A stretch of DNA of 64,000 bases from Fonsecaea monophora (taxonomy: Eukaryota > Ascomycota > Eurotiomycetes > Chaetothyriales > Herpotrichiellaceae), in assembly GCF_001642475.1 (NCBI RefSeq), contig NW_019174000.1:62001-126000 (forward strand). Reading direction: 5' to 3'. Shown here piece after piece: positions 1-8,598 of this stretch. Each line of letters opens with the position of its first letter. Position 1 is the stretch's first letter. The translations under genes and the position numbers were made by a program. Under the pieces are notes generated by a model that worked only from the letters and a program-made list of their open reading frames with translations, made no database searches and was not told the origin of the DNA.

Positions 1-1
1 C

Positions 2-109
2 TTTAGTAACGAGGAATTGAAAGAGTTTCTGGCATCCATGGTGAAAGAAGGTGCACTGGAGATTGGCAAATCGGGTGTTTACAAGGTTGCGAGAGGACTG
101 GAAGAGTGA
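2..109 (+). CDS. 3' end of an unidentified protein-coding gene (partial)
   Basis: An open frame enters from the left edge and ends at a TGA at 107-109, giving 35 C-terminal residues. The peptide is rich in Glu, Lys and Leu and looks like the last helices and wing of a small winged-helix-type fold: an FSNEELKEFL helix, then a helix ending in KEGALE, then a short IGKSGVYKV strand pair. I do not recognise the family. Such tails occur in several replication, transcription and PCI-type proteins. Assignment needs the upstream sequence. That it is coding is inferred from the uninterrupted frame and protein-like composition. Confidence 0.5.
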   Translation, partial: FSNEELKEFLASMVKEGALEIGKSGVYKVARGLEE

Positions 110-685
110 TGACTGATGACCAAGGATCACGAATCTGAATGGAGACAATTGGTCTCCGAACAGGACTTGATGACAGGCAGGAATTATGGCTCGGCTGTGG
201 ACGTTACCCAAGACTGCAGGCTTCGGTATGAGTATTCATGTGCCATATGGCAGATACCTACCGCTATCCTAAGTACCCGGGATACGCTTTCAGCCGCCAG
301 TCCACAACAATAACAATAACAATATTGGTATTACATTTTTTAAACGTGGTGATATGCCTCCAAGAAATGATAAGACGATAAATAGAAGACCCGAAGATAT
401 GCCGGCACAACAGGAGATTTTGTTCGTTCCTCACAAGACGACTGCTTTTGGTCCAAGTATCTTTTCGACAGAGAGACATCGAGACACTATAGAATAAAAA
501 GAGACCTCTGGAGCTAAACTAGTCTTGTTTTTGGTGATATTGGGTGAGAGTTGCTTTGGCTGTTAAACGGGATACAAGGAATATTCCGTGTCATCCTCAT
601 CATGTGTGCTCTGATACGAGTGTGACGAGACTGTAGGAAATCAGGGGTGACGAGCACATACCCTCGCACACACACAGAGAGAGAG

Positions 686-726
<41 letters not shown>

Positions 727-801
727 AGCCAAAGGTGAGGTTTATTGAGGAAGGGGCGCAAAAAAAACAAAAAAAAAAAACAAAAACAAAAGAAGAACAC
801 C
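110..801. other. Intergenic/5' leader region with GA microsatellite and A-rich tract
   Basis: No convincing gene. The stretch holds the 3' flank of the left-edge gene, then a CA/GA microsatellite at about 666-724 and an A-rich stretch at about 768-796 that runs almost into the ATG of the methyltransferase. Open frames here on the minus strand are Ser-Leu dipeptide artefacts of the GA tract. Confidence 0.6.
666..724. repeat. (CA)n/(GA)n microsatellite
   Basis: A short run of CA dinucleotides passes into about two dozen GA dinucleotides with a single interruption (GCGA near 688). It lies 78 bases upstream of the methyltransferase ATG, so it is probably in its promoter or leader. Polypurine tracts of this type are common in fungal core promoters. 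Length polymorphism between strains is likely. Confidence 0.95.
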
Positions 802-1827
802 ATGCTCCCCACCCCGTCGACCTCGCACGTCTCGTACGACCTCGTCTACGAACCCGCCGAGGACTCGTATCTGTTTCTCGACACGCTGTCCTCGCCCGCC
901 GAGACGGCGTGGCTGCGTTCGCGGTTCTCTTTGCCTTCTCCACGACCTTCCCCTTTACCTTTACCGGTAGCAGGACAACAAACGCCCACACCGACGTCAT
1001 TGCCAAAGTCGACGCCCCTCATCGTCGAAATCGGTCCGGGATCCGGCGTCGTCATCGCATTCCTGGTCGCCAACGCAAAAACCATTTTCGGACGCGACGT
1101 GCTGAGTCTCGCCGTCGACGTCAACCCGTATGCGTGCCGCGGGACGAGGACGACGGTGGAGAAGGCGCTCGCCGAAAAAGGGGCGGAGAGGCGAGTGGCA
1201 GAGGAGAAGGAGCGGGGTGGAAAGGCGGTGGTGCTCTCAGAAGATTCAGGCGGGGATGGCGCAGAGAATGATCAGGGCGTTTCTGATGATAAAGGTGGAA
1301 GGGACGAGGGTGGGAGTATCTACCTCTCGTCAGTGAACGGCGACCTCGCCACACCGCTCCGCCCGGGTGAAGTTGACGTCCTGGTATTCAACCCGCCCTA
1401 CGTGCCTACCGACTCGGTCCCTGCCACTCCAACCACTACCAAAGAACCAGAACCAAACTCAAACCCAACCTTCGAGGAACAATCCGCGCTCCTCGCCCTC
1501 TCCTACGCCGGAGGGCCCGACGGCATGCAAGTCACAAGTCGCCTCCTCGCCCAGATCCCCGAGGTGCTCAGCCCCCGTGGCATCGCGTATGTGCTCTTCT
1601 GTCGCGGAAACAGGCCTGACGAGGTCAAGCGGTGGATTCGTGCGTGGGAGCCTTCGATACTACCATCACCACCACCACGGTCACAGCCAGAAACAGCTGG
1701 CAAGGCAGAGCAATGGCAAGGGCACTGGCGCGCCGAGACGGTCGGCACGAGCGGCAAGACGGCCGGGTGGGAAAAGTTGGAGATTGTGAGGATATGGAGA
1801 GAGTGGGAGCGAGAGGGATGCGAATGA
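802..1827 (+). CDS. mtq2: MTQ2-type eRF1 glutamine methyltransferase (HemK-like)
   Basis: A 341-residue class I SAM-dependent methyltransferase. The start at 802 (ACACCATG context) is preferred over non-ATG codons further up because the family begins close to the YEPAEDSYLFLD segment (residues 16-27). Motif I is EIGPGSG at 76-82, followed by an acidic VDVNPYA strand end. The catalytic N-P-P-Y is at 197-200 and marks N5-glutamine methyltransferases of the HemK/PrmC group. In yeast, Mtq2 with its partner Trm112 methylates the GGQ glutamine of release factor eRF1. That role is inferred here from the motifs and small size. Unusual are low-complexity insertions: a Pro-rich loop at about 45-70 and a charged Glu/Gly-rich stretch between motif I and NPPY. 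It is single-exon and convergent with the PIR gene. Confidence 0.88.
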   Translation: MLPTPSTSHVSYDLVYEPAEDSYLFLDTLSSPAETAWLRSRFSLPSPRPSPLPLPVAGQQTPTPTSLPKSTPLIVEIGPGSGVVIAFLVANAKTIFGRDVLSLAVDVNPYACRGTRTTVEKALAEKGAERRVAEEKERGGKAVVLSEDSGGDGAENDQGVSDDKGGRDEGGSIYLSSVNGDLATPLRPGEVDVLVFNPPYVPTDSVPATPTTTKEPEPNSNPTFEEQSALLALSYAGGPDGMQVTSRLLAQIPEVLSPRGIAYVLFCRGNRPDEVKRWIRAWEPSILPSPPPRSQPETAGKAEQWQGHWRAETVGTSGKTAGWEKLEIVRIWREWEREGCE

Positions 1828-2475
1828 TATGGATGAGACGAAACACAACAAAAGTGACTACTAATCTACCAAGGGAAGGGAGTTCTTCAGAGAAATGGGT
1901 GTAAATGGGTGGTGTTGGGAGATATTCCTGCTTCTCGCCCAGCAGATCTGAGGCGAATTTTTTCATGAAAGCTGGTATATTACAACAAGATGCGCATATG
2001 AAAGAAAAGCACACCAAATGTGCCCAAGACGACCTGCTCCGCAACCTACCATACGAAATGGCAAATGACAACATGTCTCTTGTCATGCCAACAACATTTA
2101 GATATACCCAAGACATACTATTATTATTAATTACCTAGGTACTTTTGAACTCGTGCTGTGCGGAATTGCCCAAACCACCAACAACTTCGCTAAACCTTTC
2201 TGCTCGAGATGCGAGGCACATTTCTGTGATTCAACATCCATAAGAGACTGCTTGGTGTCTGTCTGTCATGCTTGCTTTCCCATCCATATGCAAATTCCAA
2301 TGCTGTGCAGGAAGGAGGACACATTAAGGGGACATAGTTTGCGAATGTTCAGTACGATGACGGAGAAAGAGTGTTGGCGACGATAGGTCGGTGAAATCAG
2401 TTGACGTTAATTGATTAGAGGCACAAGGTGCGCAGCGAATCCGGCGTTATGGTCGATGAGATCTCGTCATCAATC
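1828..2475. other. Convergent 3' intergenic region
   Basis: This lies between the 3' ends of the methyltransferase (+) and the PIR gene (-). Nothing coding is supported. A TACCTAGGTA palindrome sits at about 2133-2142 (see repeats). Confidence 0.5.
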
Positions 2476-4152
2476 CTACAGGAATGCCACAGCTCTGCCA
2501 ATTCTGTTAGTATCTGAAACTGGAAAAATGAGGCGAGATATTGTGTCGGAAGAACTCTTACCCTGCAATACCTGCAACGACAGCTAGTCCTCCAGGGAAC
2601 TCAGGTCGGTAGGCGGCACCAGTGAAGGTCGATGGGGCGACTGAGGTTGAGGCGGCAGCAACAGTCTGAGTTGGCGCCTGGGGTTGTCCGTCACTAATCT
2701 GGGTAACTGGTGTACCAGTAGGAGCTTGCGGCTGGCCGTCGCTGATCTGGCTGACAGGAGCGCCAGTCGGGGCTTGAGGCTGTCCGTCGCTGATCTGGGT
2801 GACGGGTGTACCAGTAGGTGCTTGAGGCTGGCCGTCGCTGATTTGGCTGACGGGCGCACCGGTGGGTGCCTGAGGTTGTCCATCACTGATCTGAGTAACG
2901 GGTGTGCCTGTAGGTGCTTGGGGCTGTCCATCACTAATCTGGCTCACGGGAGCGCCAGTAGGAGCCTGAGGTTGTCCGTCACTGATTTGGGTGACCGGGG
3001 TGCCGGTAGCAGCTTGTGGCCTTGATTTGGTCAGCGAGAATATGGGCAGGACTAAATTCATAGCAAACATACTGGCCATCAGAGATCTGGGTGACGGGAG
3101 CACCAGTTGGAGCTTGTGGTCTTTGCGATATTAGTCAAGGGGCAAAGTAATGGTCAAGACACCGGAGAAGATGCTATACTTACTGGCCATCACTGATCTG
3201 GGAAACGGGGGTCCCGCTGGGAGCCTGTGGCTGTCCATCCGAGATTTGGGTGACGGGTACACCAGTAGTTGCTTGTGGTCTATGAATGCTTAGAACTGCA
3301 CGGACAACTAGTGTAGAGTGGTGGACTTACTGGCCATCGCTGATTTGAGTGACAGGTACACCAGTGGTAGCCTGAGGTCTGTCAAGCAGTCAGCGAACAA
3401 TATTCAATGACGGTGACGCAGCCAGAACACATCAACGTGTACATTGATTTCCGTCACAAGAGCATTCCGACCGCCACATTGAAGGGATACTTACTGTCCA
3501 TCTGAGATCTGTGTGACAGCCACCGAAGTGACCTGGGGTTGGCCATCCGTGAGCTGAGAGACCGAAGGGACAACAGTCGTCACTGCGGGTTGACCATCGG
3601 TTGCTTGTGTCGCTGGTGGAGCGGAAGATCCGACCAGGGCGTAGATGTAGATCGGCACGCAATGGGGGGCCCAGTTGCGGTCGTACAGATTATAGAATGA
3701 CCCACTCAGACATTGATACCAGATGGCAGAGCCACCAAGCGCAAGACTGTAATTAGAACAGATCGAAAACCCGCTTGTGTAGATGGCTCCGGCTTGTGGA
3801 GGTTCGTCAAACTGGAATTGATAGTTGGAGGCAATATAGCCAGTCCGTCCCGCTTGATCTTTGAGGATGGAGTCGGCAAGAGTGAGTGTTAGAACTCCAG
3901 AGGTTTGACGCTGCATATGAGTTAGTTTGTTCCGTACATGAACGGACGATATTGTGAGCCAACCTCGGTCAGATCTCGTTTGGCTGCCGAGGACGAGACA
4001 TTCACAACAGTAATCTGGAAGCTGCCGCTGAACGAGGGCTGGCAGCCATCAGGTGCTGGAGAGGACGGAGCAATCGCAGAGGTCACACCCTGAGGCATGG
4101 GCGAGGCCAGGGCGGAGACGGCCAAAGCCGTGAGGAGAGCGAAAGTACGCAT
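2476..4152 (-). CDS. PIR-repeat cell wall protein with GPI-like C-terminus
   Basis: Seven exons: 4152-3964, 3910-3495, 3378-3331, 3279-3184, 3120-3073, 3020-2562 and 2494-2476, giving 1275 coding bases (424 residues). All joins keep frame. Residues 1-17 form a signal peptide. Cys37, Cys114, Cys130 and Cys147 form a four-cysteine domain of the kind found in yeast Pir proteins, with a Lys-Arg (58-59, possible Kex2 site) inside it. After it come 14 copies of the PIR core Q-x-x-D-G-Q (mostly QISDGQ) in 16-residue units alternating TPVT and APVS. In yeast a Gln of this core is ester-linked to beta-1,3-glucan. The last 20 or so residues (GGLAVVAGIAG plus a short exon coding AVAFL) look like a GPI-anchor signal. 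Yeast Pir proteins have repeats first and cysteines last, so the order here is reversed. Four introns fall inside the repeats, each splitting a Gln codon after CA. Weak points: the first intron has a GTTGGC donor, and two acceptors are AAG. Confidence 0.85.
2665..3607 (-). repeat. PIR repeat array (14 units, 48-base period)
   Basis: A coding tandem repeat of 48 bases per unit. Seven units are contiguous in the exon 3020-2562, where TPVT and APVS units alternate to give a 96-base higher-order period. The remaining seven are spread over four exons: three in 3910-3495, one in 3378-3331, two in 3279-3184 and one in 3120-3073. Third-base differences between units show that they are not a very recent expansion. 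Confidence 0.92.
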
Positions 4153-5545
4153 GGCGGAGGTGTTGTGAGATGGGATTGTTTGTTGCTGACACGAGGGCTC
4201 GATCTCAACGAAGGTGGGTAGACGCTGAAGCGAATGATCAGTGTCCTACCAGAGGATTGGGAGTATACAACAAGCAACTTCTCGAGGAAGAAAGAAAGAA
4301 AAGAACGGCGACCGGGCGGGACGTTTTTTTATGAGAGCTCCGTGATGGCAGAAGCTCGCCAGAAGAAGACATCAACGTTGTCCTAGCGGTTCCATGAGAG
4401 CCAATTCAGAGTCGATCATGCGTGAAGAGGTTGTCCGTGACAGCCGGTCAGTGGATGGACGTTGATGTTAGTGTCAGTTGTCCAATGCACAGTCTCTCCA
4501 CCATATTCCCAACGCATCACTGTTCCAGGCGTAGCTTGAATCCAAAAGCGTGCTTGTTGGTCACCCCGCGTCCCGGTATGCGAATGGTGTGCTCGCTTGG
4601 ATCGCCATTCGACGCCCACGTCTTGGCGATCGTCGTGCTGCAAAGAAGCTCCTCCTCGGTGAGCTTCGTTGATTTGGCATATCCGCGTCCTCAGTGAAAA
4701 GTCTGATTGAGTGGTCGTGACCAAAGCATAGACGTCGGAAAGAAAGCTCGCTGCCCCACACCGTTCTGTACCTCCGAGATCAGTCGATGACGAAATAGAC
4801 TCGGGAAGCCGCGGGCACTCGTGTAACATCTGAGACATGAGCATGAGATGGTGCATATGAAACCTCCTTCAGCATCTTTTGCCGGCCAATTCGATGTGTC
4901 GATGCGGGGAACGAACTAGAGAAGGATCGCTAAGGTTTTGGTATGGTGTGATTCCGACCTGTCAAACATGTCGTCGGCGTCGAGGCTGCCACTCCCGCTC
5001 GAGGAGATGCGAGCTAGGAAGCTTAGGGGAGTTGGCCTGTTGCAAAGTTGTCGAGGTTGTGACTCCTCCCCTTGACTTGTTCCATCCCATGTAGCCTTCT
5101 GAATTCACTTTCCATCGACCGGAAAGTCTGAGTTGACTGGAGGGAGGGGGGATGACTTTGGAGGTTGCATTAGTGTCCTGTGCGTTAAGCTGCAAGGACG
5201 GCAAAACTCCTGCAACTGTTACTCCGCAGTTTCTGATGCTTGTTGGCCGCCTTTCCCGAAATGGACCAAGCGCAGTCACGTGAATCATCCACCTGCAACG
5301 TTGAGTGACACTTTGATCCGAGTGTATTTGCCTGCGCAAGGCGATGGGGTACTTGTTAAGTCTGCTAACCAGTCGTAATAGGGTGTCCTCGGAACGAGTT
5401 CTCCCTACCTTCATCTGCATCTCGTATCAACCAAAGCTGCCTCGCTAAAATGTGGGTACCGGACGTCATCGACGGGCCTCGGCCCTAAATGTACGTCTCA
5501 GTGGTCCATCTAGAGCTCCCGCATCAAGACTACTTCGTACATCTA
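4153..5545. other. Intergenic region upstream of the PIR gene, downstream of the DEAH helicase
   Basis: About 1.4 kb without a gene I can support. The PIR promoter should lie next to 4153. Several open frames of 70-150 codons occur on both strands (for example 4416-4856, minus) but none has a recognisable domain or splice structure. A CACGTG hexamer is at about 5276-5281. Confidence 0.5.
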
Positions 5546-8095
5546 TCACGGCTCCAGAAGTTCCTGCATCCATTTCATCTCCACCGCACTCACACCACGC
5601 GCATAGGCCTTTGTGCCTGTGTACACAAACTCGTTATACATAATACCCTCGTATTTCCTTTGTGGGGTCTTGCCACTAAGGCCTTGACCTCCAGAGGTAT
5701 ACGAAGGCAGGGAGAACAATACGCTGCTTGGATGAATGGCCACAACTTGGTTCGTGAGGATGGTCCGATAGCTCCCGTCGGGACAAAGCCGCGCAACATT
5801 GGGGTGGAAGCCGGTCATGATGCACTTGAGTATCCGAGTGGTTAGACTGGTCTTGTCACCATCCCGCATTGGTATGACTTTCCGTGGTCCTTTTCCACCC
5901 ATTTTGCTCTCAGCTTCGTTCTTGCGCTGGTATCGGTCCATCAGCGCGGTAAGTTGTTTCCTGACATCCATGGCGCCGCTCATAGCCCGGTGCGAGATGA
6001 ACCGCTCTTCACACCAGCGACGGCGATCTGTGTTTTCAGCCACATATGCCTGGATAGTAGCTAGGAGGGTGAGATGGTCCCCTTCACGTCGAAAGAGATG
6101 TCGTCGTGATTGCTGTGCACGTGCTTCTGCGGAGTCTTCTTCAGCATCCGAGTCACTGAGGCTAGATGGTTTGGAGGTAGGTTTGACAAAGTCGCCGGAT
6201 GTAGTAGCAGATGGACGGTTGTGGATGTTGAGGAAGATATTCTCAACACTCAATGCTGAAACGATATCAATAATCTCCTCGACACAATCATATGCTGGGT
6301 CTGCGCTGGCAAGGAGGACTCTCGCCAAGCTCGCAGGCAATGGTAAGACGCTCATCTCTCGTCCCAGACGTGTGATCTGCCCGTTCGAGGTATCCAATGC
6401 AGAGAGCTGGAGGAGATGTATCATCGCCCTCTCGAGAGCTCTTCGTGGCGGAGCCGTCAGGAATGGGAAGTCACCCAAATTGTCAATCGAGTGCGCCTTG
6501 AGTGTGAGTGCAAGCTGACTGAGGTCGCAGCGCAGGATTTCAGGTTCGGTATCCTGGGCCAGTTGGTAGTAATCCGCTTCAGTGTACAACCTGTATGCAG
6601 TTCCCGGGGCATCTCGTCCGGCCCGTCCAGATCGCTGATTGGCGGAACTGCGAGAGATGGGCACTGTCAGTAAAGTGTCCAAATTTAGGGAAGGGCGAAA
6701 AAGTCGCTGCTTCGCCTTTCCGGTGTCAATTACATATCGAATTCCAGGCACCGTGATACTGGTCTCGGCGATGTTTGTTGCTAATATCACCTTGCGTGTC
6801 AACTTTGGTGTTGGTTGGAAGACACGTTGTTGGACGTTCGAAGGTAAAGCTGCGTAAAGTGGGAGGACGAGGATTTTGGGAAGCGTCGCAGCCTGCTTGG
6901 GGTCTTTCTGAACCGAGAGTGACCAAGAACTCACAAGACCGAGCAGAGATTCGACGGTTTCTTGACCAGTGAGAAACACGAGTATATCGCCTGGTAAAGG
7001 ACTGTGGGTGTGGATGTCCAGGATTCGCTGATATGCCGCATCGATGACATCTGGCAACGACGTTGGTGTATAGTTGACGGTTACAGGATATTGACGGCCT
7101 TTGATGAAAAGCGACGTTGCTTTGCAGGAGCTATCAGTCTTAGCCTTATCCTTCGCAACACTATTGCTGTTGACAGAGTCGGGCTTGGTATCTTTTCGGT
7201 CAACAGCATCTGTTTCATCAGAGAAACCAGACCAGTTGTCTTCTGCTCCATGAGACTCGACATCGGCATCGGGTTGACCTTCGTGCTTTTCCTGACTCGT
7301 GCTGAAGAAGTTCTGAATCTTCTCCATGTCTGCCGTCGCACTCATGACCACAACCTTCAATGGAATGCCACCCCTGCCATCCTTCTTGTTTCTCAGATCC
7401 TGCATCCTTCTGAGAAAGCCCAACACTAGATCCACATTAACTCCGCGCTCGTGAACCTCGTCCACCACGACGGCTGAGTACTCCCTCAACCAAGGATCCC
7501 GCAGCATCTCTTGTAAGAGCATACCCTCTGTCAAAAACTTGATCCTCGTCGAGGGACTCGTGCTGTTTTCGAACCGCACAGAGTATCCGACTTCAGATGC
7601 AGGACTCGAGTTTCCCAGCGGCGTGCCCATCTCCTCGGCCACACGACGAGCAAGGGAGATGGCCGCCACTCTCCGGGGTTGTGTGATGGCAATGCACCCT
7701 CCAACATTAACGCCCCCACCGGTCTTCCTCTTTTGGCACCATGGTTCGTTCACCAGGAACTGTGGAATCTGCGTCGACTTGCCCGACCCTGTCTCTCCGA
7801 CAAGTAGCAGCACATCATGATCCCTGACCTTCTGGCGTATCTGATCGGCGCTGCTGTAGATGGGTAATTTTTGTCTGGCTGGCAGTAAAAGACGAGCCCG
7901 CTCTCTCAAGCTCAGGGTCTTGCTACCGGCCTTCAGGTTGTCGTCCTTCCCTTGCCGTTCCTCAAAATCGACAGTCTTACCTGTCGCCCCATTCTGTGCA
8001 GATTTAGACCTGTGGCGTTCCAACTTGTCCTTTACAGATGCGGACTTTGACGGGAATGCTTCATCTGCAGATCTCTTGGTTCCTTTGCGGAGCAT
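5546..8095 (-). CDS. DHR2: DEAH-box RNA helicase, DHR2/DHX33 type
   Basis: An 849-residue single-exon DExH/RHA helicase. A basic N-terminus of about 65 residues precedes the core. Walker A GETGSGKST is at 100-108, DEVH at 212-215, MSAT at 251-254 and motif VI QRSGRAGR at 487-494. Winged-helix/ratchet and OB-fold regions follow. The C-terminal OB-fold carries the family's NVARLCPDGSYR and AIHPSSVLF segments, which favour the Dhr2/Prh1/DHX33 branch over spliceosomal Prp2/16/22/43. In yeast Dhr2 is nucleolar and acts in 18S rRNA maturation; that role is inferred here. Insertions between motifs III and IV (about 265-325) are acidic and probably disordered. It lies on the same strand as MRH4, but each should have its own promoter. 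Confidence 0.85.
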   Translation of the reverse strand: MLRKGTKRSADEAFPSKSASVKDKLERHRSKSAQNGATGKTVDFEERQGKDDNLKAGSKTLSLRERARLLLPARQKLPIYSSADQIRQKVRDHDVLLLVGETGSGKSTQIPQFLVNEPWCQKRKTGGGVNVGGCIAITQPRRVAAISLARRVAEEMGTPLGNSSPASEVGYSVRFENSTSPSTRIKFLTEGMLLQEMLRDPWLREYSAVVVDEVHERGVNVDLVLGFLRRMQDLRNKKDGRGGIPLKVVVMSATADMEKIQNFFSTSQEKHEGQPDADVESHGAEDNWSGFSDETDAVDRKDTKPDSVNSNSVAKDKAKTDSSCKATSLFIKGRQYPVTVNYTPTSLPDVIDAAYQRILDIHTHSPLPGDILVFLTGQETVESLLGLVSSWSLSVQKDPKQAATLPKILVLPLYAALPSNVQQRVFQPTPKLTRKVILATNIAETSITVPGIRYVIDTGKAKQRLFRPSLNLDTLLTVPISRSSANQRSGRAGRDAPGTAYRLYTEADYYQLAQDTEPEILRCDLSQLALTLKAHSIDNLGDFPFLTAPPRRALERAMIHLLQLSALDTSNGQITRLGREMSVLPLPASLARVLLASADPAYDCVEEIIDIVSALSVENIFLNIHNRPSATTSGDFVKPTSKPSSLSDSDAEEDSAEARAQQSRRHLFRREGDHLTLLATIQAYVAENTDRRRWCEERFISHRAMSGAMDVRKQLTALMDRYQRKNEAESKMGGKGPRKVIPMRDGDKTSLTTRILKCIMTGFHPNVARLCPDGSYRTILTNQVVAIHPSSVLFSLPSYTSGGQGLSGKTPQRKYEGIMYNEFVYTGTKAYARGVSAVEMKWMQELLEP

Positions 8096-8598
8096 CGTTG
8101 CTTCCTTTCTTGCACCTCAGTGCTGATGGAAGTTTTGAAATGCGTGTACTTTTCGCTATGCATGAGGAATAGGGGAACACCGCGCAGCGCTGAGCAAATA
8201 AAAGCACCCAAAACGCCCGAAATTATCCAGTACAGGGAATGATAGATGTGTCTGGCAAGCGATGGCAAAAACAAAATTTCTTCTCAGCCTCGTCACGTTT
8301 TCCCCACAGGCTTGGCACCGAAACAAGGTCCGTCTGCCAACCAGATTCAAAACCGGACACGGTACTCGGTATTATATGGAACCTTCTACAAGAGAGATCC
8401 GGCTAAGCGGACTTGGGAAATGCACATTGTTTGGCGAGTTTTAACGTTAACAACTACTATCGTTCAGTGGAGACTTACGGCTTCAATCGATGCACCAGGA
8501 GTATAATTGCATGTGGGATTCTCTGGCTGAACGGAGCGAGCGGTGGTTTTACATGGTTCATTTTGTACATCATCCAAGTCTCTATTCTTTGGATGTCT
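8096..8598. other. Intergenic region: DHR2-type promoter and MRH4 3' flank
   Basis: Five hundred bases between two minus-strand helicase genes. No coding signal. It contains one copy of the TACTCGGTAT motif (8363-8372) that recurs in other intergenic regions of the window. Confidence 0.5.

Noticed and set aside
514..1006. Minus-strand open frames with long Ser-Leu runs
   Set aside because: They are translations of the GA microsatellite and the antisense of the methyltransferase. No start context or domain.
2660..3610. Regular 48-base repeats as a possible CRISPR or satellite array
   Set aside because: The repeats are coding, contiguous without unique spacers of constant length, and encode the PIR motif.
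4416..4856. 146-codon open frame on the minus strand
   Set aside because: No domain, unusual composition, no splice structure, and it sits in the PIR upstream region. Not supportable as a gene.
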